Assembly: GCF_037042795.1 (NCBI RefSeq)
Contig: NC_089649.1
Span: 31,397,121 to 31,461,120, forward strand
From: Molothrus aeneus
Lineage: Eukaryota > Chordata > Aves > Passeriformes > Icteridae
Direction: 5' to 3'
Length of the DNA stretch: 64,000 nucleotides
The notes beneath the pieces are model-generated. The model saw nothing but the letters and a program-made list of their open reading frames with translations, was not told the origin of the DNA and did not search any database. The position numbers and the translations under genes were made by a program. Below are positions 13,801 to 25,031 of the stretch, one piece after another; within the stretch, counting starts at the first letter, position 1, and each line of letters opens with the position of its first letter.

Positions 13801-14476
13801 AAACTAAAAGTGAATATAAAGTAGAACATGTTTGAAGCATTTGGTTCAGATCTAAAAAAATCTTGCTACTGCAAAGGATGCATTTTTTCAAATGGCATTT
13901 TAAGTCTCCCAAAAGTGTGAAACAGACTAATGAGAAAATACAGATTTCATGAGAAGAATTTATGTTCGAAGGTTTTATTCCTAGTCCATGTTTTATTATT
14001 AATAAGATAATATCTCATAGGAGGAACTTTAAATAAGAGAGCATTAGCAGAGGGCTTTGGTTTTTTGTTTGGGTTTTTTCCCCTTTTCTTTCATATTTTG
14101 TTTGCTTAGAAGGAAGTACACCTCAATGTGGATAACTTAGTTTTATACTCATATACTATCAGGTATGCTTCAAAGAAAAAAAAACTAAAGTGGCAAGTTC
14201 CCTTATTTCTTTATTGACTTTAAAACCAAGTTGCTAGCCTAATTTTTATTGTGAAATAGTTTTTGTGATGTATAAGAAAAAAAAGAAGCATTTTGCAGCC
14301 CAGGTAGTCTTACTGTCTTTTCCACAGCATGGCTACATTAAAAAAAAAAAGAAAGGAAAAAACAATGCACTTTTCTGCTCAATGATACTGCATGGAGAAT
14401 TATTTATAGAGGCCTTATTGACTTCTATGGAATCTTAACATCTGTACTGTTACATATACTTATGTATCGTCTAAAC
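10879..14476. other. AT-rich unique sequence, no gene seen
   Basis: I see nothing that supports a gene. A 93-codon open stretch at 11798-12079 has no recognisable motif. Several A runs occur (about 12750, 14340). The sequence is otherwise unstructured. Confidence 0.55.
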
Positions 14477-14524
14477 GTGAAGGTACCTAGTTTAGATGTG
14501 CACATCTAAACTAGGTACCTTCAC
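14477..14524. repeat. Perfect 48-bp palindrome, no spacer
   Basis: The left arm 14477-14500 is the exact reverse complement of the right arm 14501-14524: 24 of 24 positions match. The centre is GATGTGCACATC, and each arm contains GGTACC and CTAGTTTAGA. Perfection stops sharply at the outer edges, where the next base pair does not match. An unspaced perfect palindrome of this length is far beyond chance in 64 kb. It may be a recent inverted duplication made by template switching, a remnant of a mobile-element terminus, or a sequencing or assembly fold-back. It has no loop, so it is a poor microRNA-precursor candidate. Confidence 0.97.
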
Positions 14525-15537
14525 TTTAACTACAGGCTTACTGATAGCCCTAAATAAATCAGTGTTTATGGAAGTGCTATTACAACAGTCCAATTACCTC
14601 TTCCCACTAATCCATTTAATAGCATTGGTATTTTATTTTGTTTAAACACATACTTCATTCAGTTTTCTGTGATAACACAGGAGACGTGGCCAGTTGTTAT
14701 TCACATGAATTCCATACACAACCAAGCCCAGCTTTTCAGCTGGCTTCTATTTTCTGAGTTTATCTATGTCACACAGGTAGTAAATCTGTTCATTTATACT
14801 GGGGCTACCAAAACTTTATTCTTCTGGAACATAGACTTTCATGGACAACTATCCGATCTTTTTCAATGTAATTTTGTTGGGAATGGTCTGATTGGCTGGC
14901 CATGCTCCTGGTAATGTACTTGATGTCAAGTGAGGCAGGGCTCTGGGCTGGGGATGCCAGTGAAGTCGATGACGTACCCTATTAGCTTAAGATGCATTAG
15001 TGTCTGTATGGCCTGGAATTCAGGGATGCTGCCTTTGCTTGATCGCAATTCTTGGTTTTGCTTCAGGACTTCTCACTCTGCATCTCACACATACACCACC
15101 AGGGGGAAAGGGCAAAGGAAAGGACTGAGAGTATGTTAATGGCAGAGCTGAAGAACACACAGGTCCAAGCACATACAAAAGTAGATGCAATGAGTTTGCC
15201 AGATCCTTCTAGACTTGCTTATGTCTTTGTTCCACTTTTACAGATTGGAAGGGAAGGTATTAATACAGCAGATTGTATCTTAATGGTTTTTCCATGGAAA
15301 ACTATTAAAACTATTGAGAGTGACTCCAAAGGATAGAAAAGATTATGATCTTAGTAATGAAGGTTCCTCCTCCAGAAGTTAATAAGAACTGTTATTTACA
15401 GGCATTTTTTAAATGTCTGTACAGCCATGTTCCCATTTAAACCTGTTGTAGTACTTGGATTCTCTAGTTTCCTTTACACATTAGTCAACACCAGAAAGAT
15501 AATTTCATATATCTACTTAATTAAGAACATTCAACTG
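14525..15537. other. Unique sequence, no gene seen
   Basis: Three overlapping open stretches of 69 to 94 codons lie at 14669-15336 on the plus strand. They change frame, share no recognisable domain and lack convincing splice context. I do not call an exon. Confidence 0.5.
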
Positions 15538-15680
15538 TCTTTGTTTGGGAGGGGTTGTTGTTTGTTTTGGGGTTTTTTTGATATTTTGGTTTTGTTTGGG
15601 TGGTTTTTTTTGTTTTTATTTGCATCTTGTTTTGGTTTTTGAGTGGGGTGTTGGTATTATGGTAGGTTTTGGGTATTTTA
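15538..15680 (+). repeat. T/G-rich low-complexity block
   Basis: About 140 bases almost devoid of C and A on the plus strand, made of T runs of up to eight bases separated by G2 to G4 clusters. It is one of the longest such blocks in the window. G clusters are irregular, so four-stranded DNA is possible but not well supported. The open frames through it are a by-product of composition. Confidence 0.8.
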
Positions 15681-18116
15681 TGGAAGAAAAATGGATAGTG
15701 GTGAGTTAGCCAGATTAATTTCATCTACTTAACTTGTAGTTGAATTTTGTACTTTGACTTGAGTGATATCTGGGACTAACAAAAAAAAAAAAATGGGCCT
15801 CTACCCGAACACTGTGAAGCATCTATATTTGATCTATTTTGTTTTATATAAATTAAAGAGGAATGTAGTTCAAGTCTGGTTCAGGTCTCCAGATTCAGAG
15901 CCTCGTTTTACTTAGCTGCCCCACAGTCTTCTCTTAAACTGGACTTCCACTACTTCCCTTAAAAAAAACATGGTCCCTTCTTAGTGATCTGGGGTTGAAT
16001 CCATCTGAGATAAGTGTTATGGCAAAGAGAGAACTGCCTGGCAATGACAGTGGGTTTGGAAATGCTCTGTTTACAACCATGGTGAGAAGTTGAGTGAAAT
16101 TTTTGAGAGAAAGCTGAAGGATATTAAGTTTATTAATTCATGTATATCTGCTCTATGCCCACACACACAGCTGCAACAGAAACTTCTGGTTAAGAGAATT
16201 TGATCTATGTGTGCATTTATATGGACAGACCATATTGAAGTATTGCATTTGCTGTGAGATATGATCCTTCTGAGCATGGAAATATTTTATTTCCTAACTA
16301 GACATACTGTAGTCTCTGAAATTAAGTTATCTTTGTCTGGTGTAAAAGACCACTTGTGAGTTAAATGGATTTATCATCATCATTGATCATCTTTTAAGAT
16401 GCAGTCTAGATTTAGTTTCAATCTTTCTTTAGGCTAAATCTAAAGAAAAAATAAAAAAAAGTTTTGTTCTGCACTGAATGTATATATATATATATATAAG
16501 AAAAAGGGAAGAAACTACTATTGCTAACTGGTTTTTTTTTTAGGTGATTTTTTTTCCTAGTGTCTTATATTATAAATACTTTCTTACCCTTCCTAGTTAT
16601 CACAATAGTCTCTTTTACCTTATATTAATAAGGAACTTTTTTTTGTCATAGCCCTAATAAATTTTTAAACCAAAGTATTATTTTCTTACTTCAGGAATTT
16701 TTTCCTATGTATGCCTGAGGCATAGCAGCAGTGAAAGAAGAAGGAAACATAATGCTTGTTTTGCTTTAGACACCTTCCATATAGTACTAAATAGCTTCAA
16801 ATGTGGGAAGCAGCCTGTGAGTAATTCTGCTGATAAAAATCTAACCTTTGCACCTACATTTCTGAAAAACCTTCCTTTTTGAAGCAACTTTTTTTTGCAA
16901 AAAGACAAAGAAAACCTTCCTGTAGAAAGAAAAAGTGTGTCACAAAATAAATATTAGTGCCTATGAACAAAAAAAACACCAACAGGACACTCTAATATAT
17001 ATTTCCTTGTTTTCCTCATACCATTAACTGCCTAACCTTTTACTGGTCTGATTACAAGCCACACCTTTTAAAAATTAAAATGTCCAGTCTTACCACTTCT
17101 ATTTCATCAAGTGAGCCTGTTCGAATTCTATTAGAAGAAGAGGGTAATGATGCATAAACAGATTAAATTAGTATTGCAATAGCAGTGGGTTTTTTTCAGG
17201 TACAGGGCAAATGAGGAAAATATTCTGTTTCTATTATTAAATGCTGCCTAAGTCAGTGAGTGATTCAGAGAATAGTAGAAAACTTCAGGCATCCATTTTC
17301 AATATTTGACTACACAGAACTGCTGCAAGAGCTGCTGGAGACCCCAAGTTTCAGACCAAATTTGCACCCTTTCACAGCAGCTTTCAATTAAAATGAGACA
17401 TGTTCACTTCCATTCCCACCACCAAATCCTCTCATCAATACTCTGAGTGGAAGCCTGTTCCAAAACCTGTTTTTTTGATGGCTAGAAATCTTCTTTTATT
17501 AGGCTTTTTTCCCCCTGGTGTTTTTCTCTATAATAACTTCTTGATAAAGAAATCTGTTACTTGTTGTATCCAGGATTAGTCCACAATCTGTTTCTGGAAA
17601 TTCAGCCTCCTGTAATGATGTGTTTCTTCACTTTTTGTAATAGCAATATATAGATCTTTAATATATCCAGGGTAACATATCTGTATGGAGGAAAATGGAC
17701 CTCATTAAACTTCCTTTAGTACCTTTGTCAATTTTGGGGGTTATTTTTTAATTTCCTTCCTGAAACGGATTCTATTTTTTTTTTTTTTAATTCTTTGATC
17801 CCTGACAAAAGAGGAGATGCTTTGTGTCTTCACAGTATGAAACATCGGTTTTCTTAGAGCCACTTTTTGGTTTTATCAGGTGACAGCATCTTTTAATTTC
17901 ATAGCATGTCATTATATTAAATTGGGTATTATTACTGCCATGGATAGATATACTTGTTATGGAAAATCAGGTCCTATTAAATGGGTGAAAATTGCTTAGA
18001 AAGAAAAAAAATCATACGTGTGATAGAAAACTTGCTATCTGAATGGAATATTTAAAACATGATATGGAAAGAGAAAACTTCTTGCTCTACATTTGATAGC
18101 ACCATGGATCTCTGTG
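15681..18116. other. AT-rich unique sequence, no gene seen
   Basis: No gene is supported. It contains the (TA)9 run at 16481-16498 and several A and T runs. A stretch near 17445-17600 has faint CR1-like wording but could not be aligned convincingly. Confidence 0.5.
16481..16498. repeat. (TA)9 microsatellite
   Basis: Nine uninterrupted TA units, a likely length-polymorphic marker. Confidence 0.95.
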
Positions 18117-18266
18117 TAATCACAGAAGAGAATGACAGAATATTTTGAGCTGGAAGGGATCCACAGGGACCATCAAGTCCAACTCTTTATGTAAATGGTC
18201 TGTACAGGAATCAAACCCACAATCTTGGTGTTATCAGCACCATGCTAATCAGGTTATCAGGTCTGG
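18117..18266 (-). mobile_element. tRNA-Ile-headed SINE with CR1 tail (TguSINE1-like)
   Basis: Read on the minus strand, the head at about 18266-18196 aligns with a tRNA-Ile gene. It has an anticodon-arm block with GAT at the anticodon position (plus-strand 18227-18241), a B-box-like GGTTTGATTCC (18217-18207) and the acceptor-end remnant TGTACAGACCA. The 5' part that would hold the A box is eroded and about two bases shorter than a tRNA. The tail (18195-18117) matches the 3' end of avian CR1 elements, including GTTGGACTTGATGG and TATTCTGTCATTCT. This head-plus-tail structure is that of TguSINE1, a SINE mobilised by CR1 machinery in early passerines. The copy carries many substitutions, as expected for an old, inactive insertion. 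The head is too degraded to be a working tRNA gene. The family name is from memory. Confidence 0.85.
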
Positions 18267-21200
18267 TTTTTTTCCTAAATGGACCTGGTGAGAATAGGCT
18301 GAGAGAACTGAGAAAGGGCATGAATAGTCAATTTAAAAAAAAAAAAAATTAAAATCAGATCTTTAAGAGACAATAGCATCTTAGCCAAATATGAATATTT
18401 GTTAATTAGCAATATGAATTAGTTTAGAAGTAAGTGTTGAGCACTGTATTAGAGAGTAATTGAAGCAATGACAGCTGTGTTCTTGTTAAGGACTACTACA
18501 TAAAAATGTGTAATATTTCTGTAGTTCTTCTTAATTAAGCTGATTCATAGCAATGCAAGAGCAGAAAGACTAGTGTAAAAGTGTTAAAGCAGCTGCTGTA
18601 GGTTTTATCAGGAAAGGAGCCAGCCTGGAGAATCAAGAGTTATAACAAGTTTCTTCATGGACCACAAATATGAGGCCAGTGGGGCAGAGAGAAAAGGGTT
18701 GTGATTCTTGTCTTTCTAACAGATTTTAAAATAGGAAGTTTTAGAGATATGGGGAAAATATATCAGAATGGCCTCCTTTTCAGTACTGCACCGTAGGAGA
18801 ATGTTTGATTAACAAGGAAGGTATTGATTTAGTGCAAGTTAAGATGATACAGTTGTGTTTTCTATTATTGCAAATTCAGTCTCTCTGAAACACAGAGATT
18901 ATGGGTTGTGAATTGATACAGTACCTCCTCCCATACTTGCTTTAATCACTTGGTTAACAACTGCAGTTTCACTTCTTGTTTTTGACTGCTGAGAATAGAT
19001 AGATATTAATTTCTGAGCTAAGTAAAAGTAATTACTTAAAAATACTTTCAGATGCTTTAAGGAGGTGACTTTTATGCCCTTTTCAGAGAAAATAAAAGTA
19101 ATTTTATTAAAACTTGATTAATATTTTTACCAGAGCTCTGTAACTTTAAACAGAAGGTCATTTAAAGCTATGAAGCCAAGAAGACATTATAAGATATAAA
19201 AAAAAAATAAATGGCAATGTCAAAAGGGTGCTACTTCAGCACTGTTTTGATAAGATCAGGAGGCATTTTTTTACCATTATGAATGTCTCCTTGTCATCAG
19301 AGATAAGCATTTCTTCATGACAGGGATTTTGTCTGTTCATCTCTTTGTCCTGGGCCCTTACAGAGGGCTGCTCATCATCTCTCTATCAGAAAACATTCCA
19401 AATTGATATAGTGGCAAAGAACCAAATGATTTTTCATGGATTTTCTTGTTCTCTCCCTTTTCAAATGTGTACATTTTTGGATTTGAAGTTTCAATTTGTC
19501 TTTTGTTTCAGGGACTGAAGAAGTGTTAATGACCTGGGGAGAGTATAAAAACATAGTGAAAAAAAATTCAGATTTCAAAAAAGTATATTATACAAAGAGG
19601 GTTGTAAAGGTGCTAGTTATAGAAATCTGCAATATAGGGTTTTTTGCCAGAAAAGTACTATAAACATTGCTATTTTGGCAGGACAAGGAAAGGACTCCAT
19701 GTAATTTATATCATCCTATACAGTTAAACATTTTGACCATGTGAGTAGAAAAATAATGGTAAATCAAGAAGGTAAAATGGGAAGGCACCTTGTCTCCTGT
19801 CATGTGCTCCTGTGCCCTGCAATGTCCCCTGAACAAAGTCCAGGATAGAGAGTAACTACAGGTTAGTTGAATATCTGATGTTTCATCATGTAATAGTTGA
19901 TTTTGATGAGGAAAGTTTAAAATTTAGTTAATAAATACATTTCTTTTGATTCTGTAAGCATAGTCTGCATTATAGCCACCTCCACTAGCAGCAACAGTAA
20001 AGTGCCAATTAAATGCCCGCAATGAATACAAACAGTGTAGCTTTCAGAGATACTGAAGCTGAAGAAACTTATGCTCTTAACCTTGTTTTCCAAGTATCAG
20101 ACCTCAGATAAAGGCAATCTGTGGTTTCTGTATCTGAATTCTGCACATGCATGGAAAAAGAATTTTGGTGTGTTTTTAATTTAATTTTTTTTCTTATGAA
20201 GCAGCTATTCTGCATGGGCACTGCTTTCCCAAGAAATTAAGGGTAAGAGCATGATAAAGGTTTATCTTGGTATTAGGGGAGTGTATCTGGGGGAACCCTC
20301 ATTACTTACAGAAAAAACTACTTATCCAACATAGATATGTATTGTCTAGTGCCTAGAAGGATTGTGTTCTGATCCAGATACTTCTCAGGATCTCCCTTTG
20401 GACTCAAGCTTTTGTAGAACTTGGTAATGCATCCAGCAAAGTTGATAATGCCAGGAATGCAACAGTCTTTAGTTGACAGACCATCAATTGAATGCAATAA
20501 AACATCTCTCTTTACATTGTTGTTGTAGTTGCTGTAGGTCAATTAATGACTTCTGCATAAATACAAAAATCACATAGTCCCAGTGTAATTTTGAATATGT
20601 AGCTAATAAAAAAGGTACAGTAATATCAGTTAAAGACTAAAAATACAAATCCTCCATTCATTTGTGGAATGCTGTTCTATTAAATTTCTCATGCTTCTGT
20701 TTATGACTGTTTGTGCAAGTAGGTTAAGCAGTTTGCAGTGTAACTTAGACAATGAACTAAATGCTCTAAAGTGTAGTTGTCAAAGAATGGATCTCTTTGA
20801 TTTCCATTCTCATGTGAATTATCCAGAGATGCAGACAAGCTTAGGCAGATAAAAAAGCTGCTACGTACAATTTTAAGATGAACTCTGTGGAAGAGTCAGC
20901 CACTAGAAACAAGAATTCTGAGTCTGATGGTCTATTTCTTTAAACAGCATGAGGATTTATTTGGTGTGTTTCAATCTGATAACCCTCAGCCAAAAAACTG
21001 GCTGTGGCACACTCTGCTCTTGCTGCTGATGTGCACTGCATACAGATTGCTTAAACTAAAATGATCTCCTCTTCTTGTGTTCTGATGTTTGCTTTATAGA
21101 GATGAAAACAGACTAATTCCCCTTTTCCAGCTGTATCATTCACTTTTTTAGGCACCTAACCAGAACAGATAATATGATCATTACAACTTAGAAATGGAAA

Positions 21201-24074
21201 AAATATACAGTATAAACACATCTCCTAATGAATACTCAAATTGAATTGAGGTAAAACACACTACTCACTAAACATTACTAAGTGGCACTAAGTGATCCCA
21301 GAAAGAATTATTGCTCCTTCACATTATTATTTTGACCATGTGTAGTCCCTGATGCTATGAATGTCTTGTTTTCTGAATATGCCTGTCTGTGGTTCCACAC
21401 AGGGCTGGAAAAAGATTTTCATATTCTCTCCAGATCTTGAACTGGTTAGAAACTGAAATGTTTAACTTTTCTCTTGGACTCATTCACCCTTATAGAAGGT
21501 GGGAGATGCAAGAACCTCTGGATTTTTTGCTATAGCTATGAACAGTCAACCTTTGTGCAGAGGATTCTTCTGAACAATTGTTTTCAGCTGTGGTGAGATG
21601 TCAGGTAAATGCTCTAGTGAAGACCAATAGACCAGTGCTGTAGAACAAGATGAGAGAATTTATCTGTGATAAGCAAGTAAAAAAATGACAATCATGTAAC
21701 TGGTTTCTTAAAACCACACTTAAATATTGGTGGTCATTGTTGGGAGGTCAAAACAGAGGCCAGAAAATTGTCATCTATTGAATGTGATGTTCCTTGCTAG
21801 TACAAAGAAAATTTTCTGGTCACTTTAGAAATTCTTCTTCAATTTAAAGATTTTTCAATACTTCAAATGTGACACTGTGTACAAGCTGAGAAAAAAAACC
21901 CCAAAACCAATAAACCACCATCACAATGGGAGGGAGGAAGATTATCCATTTGACCAATTAGACAAGTGATTCTTGAGTTCTGACTGCTATGCTGAACTCT
22001 GAGATGAATGCCAAAGCTTATCCAGCCCAGAGGCAGTTCCATTTACACCCTAGAATATAAAAATCATTTTCACTTGTTAAGTAGAATGTAATCTTCTGTA
22101 TACTGTTCAGAAGACTAATGAATCAGCATTTTTTAGGTATTTCAAGGTGCTACTGAAAAGTAAAAATTCTTATTGTTTCACATTTACAGTTTCCTACTGA
22201 GAAATAAGGGAGGCTTACCTTGTATTAAATTTTTGCAGATACTGTATGTATGTAAATAATAAATGTTGCTGTACTGTTACTTGGCAGGTGAAATACTTAA
22301 TAGCTTAGGAAAATGTTTAATGCTGAGTGAGTATATCCCTAGTTAATAAACTTCCTAAGAAATCAGAAAATCAGAAATCACAGCAAAGTTGATGCTTTCA
22401 AAACTGATTATTACAAGAGAATTCTAATAGATCACTAGATTATCAGTACATTTTAAAATAATCCTGAAGCATTTCCAATGCTTTTATCTCAGTCTTTTCA
22501 ACTCCAAGTACCCTGATTTATCTTCTTCAAGATACTTTTCATAGTGTTACTACTGCTAATAATGTCTCAAGTCTAAGCAAATAAATACCTTCAATCTATA
22601 TGAAATTTATTAAATCTATTTATCAAATAATAAAAGCAATAAAATATCTTTCAGAGTGTTAGGAAAATGTGACCATTGCTTCTTTTTGGCCTTGTTTATA
22701 TTTTTAAAATATTCAAGCAGTCAAGAGAGGCAAAACTTCAATTGATATCTTTGTCTGGACTAACTCATGAGTTTTCTGGTTTAGTTTCCATTAACCTGAC
22801 ATTTTGGAGTGGAGGGAAGGGAGAAGTAAAATTTACATGCCGACCCTGTGCTGGATGAGACTCTTGAGCCTGTGTCGTTCTGTGCTGTTACTGCTTGAGG
22901 AACTGTCCTGATTACACAGCCCTCTTTCCAACATTTCTGAACAGAGGTTTTGGTTGGATTTTCTGTTTGTTTGTTCTTTGGTTTGAGTAGCTTTTTTTCT
23001 TATTTCACTCTGAGGAGAAAGAGAGAATTTTTGGGAAGAGTTGTGCTACCGTGTTTTAAAGAGAATTGGAAAATTCTCTAGAAGACATGAGGGTGGATGA
23101 TTCTGAAGCTGTTGTCAGATTCCTCTTAGCAGCCAAAAATATTCAGTATTCTGCATCTGTGTTTCAGAGAGTACTTTAAAGTAAAATAATATTTTATTTA
23201 ATTCCAGGAAGCACTCTTTTCTTCTTAATGGAAACCCCCTAAATTTTAAAAGCCTGTAAAATCTGGCATTACACAGAAAATTGAGAGAAGAGAGTAGTGT
23301 AGTATTTCTAAATACTGCACTGGTAATTAGATGTTGGATGGCGTAGCTACTGCTGATTATTGACTTCTCTGTTCTTCATATACTCTAAGTGCTTAAAGGA
23401 TAACAGAAAATGTCACTGCTTTCCCTGGAGGAAATTGGAAAATCTAATTTGTCTTGCGATCTTTCAGTGAAGCTAAAGACAATAAATTAGGAAGTATATT
23501 TTCTACTCTTCACAGACTCTGACATGGACTCCATGTGCTTGCAAAGCAGCTGTCAGTGAAGGCAGCATTTCATATTGAACAGCACATGTGCAAAATCCTG
23601 AATGATGCTAGTTAAATTGTACTTCCTGATACTGAGCTGATATAAAAAATACAGACTATAAACATGCATGTAGTGGATGTATTTAATGGATGTTGTAAGT
23701 CCTTCCTCATTATTGAAACAAATTTCTCACCTTGGCCCCAATGAAAATCAAATTCCACAGCAAGCAGAAATTGAGTATTCTTCCAGTGTAACATTTCCTC
23801 ACACATCCATACCTAATTCAAAGTAGCAATTATGAGATTTACATATGTATGTTGCCTTATTCATGAGGAATCCTTGAAGTTTTTCATATTATATTAGCAA
23901 AGTTTAAATTAATGCCTGAAAGGCAGACCTTCCCAAGGACTATGACTGTTGTCTGACAGTGAAAATTGGAATAAAACCATTTACCTTTTTGTACTGAAAA
24001 TATAGATAGCTGGACTGTTAATGGTAGGGCATGGCTGGGCAAGTGTATCAATTGGACCAGCTTATAAGCAGAGA
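18267..24074. other. AT-rich unique sequence, no gene seen
   Basis: No exon is supported across this long stretch. Notable small items are a possible old L2-like fragment (19296-19380), a minus-strand open stretch with somewhat coding-like codons (20318-20542), a C/A-rich patch at 21889-21920 and a T/G-rich patch near 22953-22995. Otherwise I see only unique AT-rich DNA. Confidence 0.5.
19296..19380 (+). repeat. Possible ancient L2-like LINE 3' fragment
   Basis: The wording GACAGGGATTTTGTCTGTTC followed by TCCTGGGCCCTTACAGAGGGCTG resembles the 3' region of old amniote L2 elements, which are rare and heavily eroded in birds. The match is short and recalled by eye, so this is tentative. Confidence 0.3.
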
Positions 24075-24221
24075 ATAACTGAAAGGAAAAAATACTAAAG
24101 AAATTATGAAATAACAAAATAATGTTTGTCAGACCTTTGGGAAAATACCAAGGCTGGAATCTGAAAGACAATGTATTAGCATTCTGCAATATTTGTAAAG
24201 AGTGGGACAGAAGAGGCTTAT
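24075..24221. repeat. Unassigned repeat, copy A
   Basis: This segment aligns in direct orientation, with gaps, to 24885-25031. Shared blocks in the same order are CTGAAAG, TATAACAAAAT-like, CTTTGG-AA-AT, ACTGGAAT or GCTGGAAT, TTCTGCAATATT and CAGAAGAG. The element family is not one I can name. The two copies are strongly diverged, so either an old interspersed repeat or an old local duplication could explain them. Strand is unknown. Confidence 0.6.
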
Positions 24222-24884
24222 AGTGAGTGTATGTGTAAAATTTGTGTTTACCTTTCCCTGTTTGTTTTCTTTTTCTCATATTTATAATCCTGCATTTTCA
24301 GGATGCTTTGCTTTATGTGGGGAGATTAACATTGCCATTATGAGTGAAACAAATAACTCTGTCCTTGAGTATCTCCTTGCTATCAAATCTCAAAGTGCCA
24401 ACTATGCAGATGCTATAATTATTTGAAAGGCCACTTATATGCTAGGATTTGTTTTTTCCTTCCTCTGCTGAGTGAGAGTAGTTTGGTATAAATGCTGAAG
24501 AAGCAAAAAAATTGTTTTTACTTCCTTCTTATGAAAAATAATCCTTATTAGAATTACACTATTCATAATCATAAATTCTTAAAATGCTCAGCACTTAGAA
24601 GACCAGAAAGTTTTCTGAGAATGTATTGCATAAAACCAGATATATGATAGTAAAGGATAATTTTGTACTGATGCTCTCTACATTTTTTTGCTATGCATGT
24701 ATATATTCTTTTTCAATATATACTCTGGTAACTGTGACCATCCATATGTGAAATGCTCATAATTTGTAACTTCTTCCCATAGTTTTAGCAGGACTACATT
24801 CCACTACTTATTTAGGAAGAAATACAGTAATTTATCCTTACTTAATTATTTGAATGTTGGCTGGCATATAGTATATACAGACGA
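24222..24884. other. Unique sequence between the two repeat copies
   Basis: No gene is supported. Short open stretches run through it without motifs. The similarity of the flanking copies fades into this sequence from both sides. Confidence 0.5.
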
Positions 24885-25031
24885 CAGCTGAAAGAAAACA
24901 GAGATAAGGGAATTCTAATATAACAAAATGCCTTTTAACACAGAGCTTTGGAAGATTATTAAGACTGGAATAGAAAGGGTATGAGGTTAGTTTTCTGCAA
25001 TATTAATGTTAATTAAGGCAGAAGAGCCTTG
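24885..25031. repeat. Unassigned repeat, copy B
   Basis: Partner of copy A, about 0.8 kb downstream and in the same orientation. The best-conserved block is TTCTGCAATATTAATGTTAA against TTCTGCAATATTTGTAA, followed by GCAGAAGAG. A weaker match upstream around GGCTGGCATATAGTATATAC suggests the homology may extend about 35 bases further left. Confidence 0.6.

Noticed and set aside
14477..14524. microRNA precursor hairpin
   Set aside because: There is no terminal loop, the stem is only 24 bp and it is perfectly paired, unlike a typical precursor.
15427..15724. Open stretches on both strands over a T/G block (Phe/Leu/Gly-rich plus strand, Lys/Asn/Thr-rich minus strand)
   Set aside because: Composition artefact of low-complexity DNA.
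17445..17650. CR1-like wording (GCCTGTTCCAAAACCTG and following)
   Set aside because: Only one short block resembles CR1 and the rest does not align in order, so it is too weak to annotate.
18196..18266. Functional tRNA-Ile gene
   Set aside because: The tRNA-like sequence has a degraded 5' end, deletions and many substitutions, and is fused to a CR1 tail, so it is a SINE head.
23884..24279. 131-codon minus-strand open stretch
   Set aside because: No recognisable domain; it overlaps copy A of the unassigned repeat, and its residue mix (Phe, Leu, Ser, His) follows local composition.
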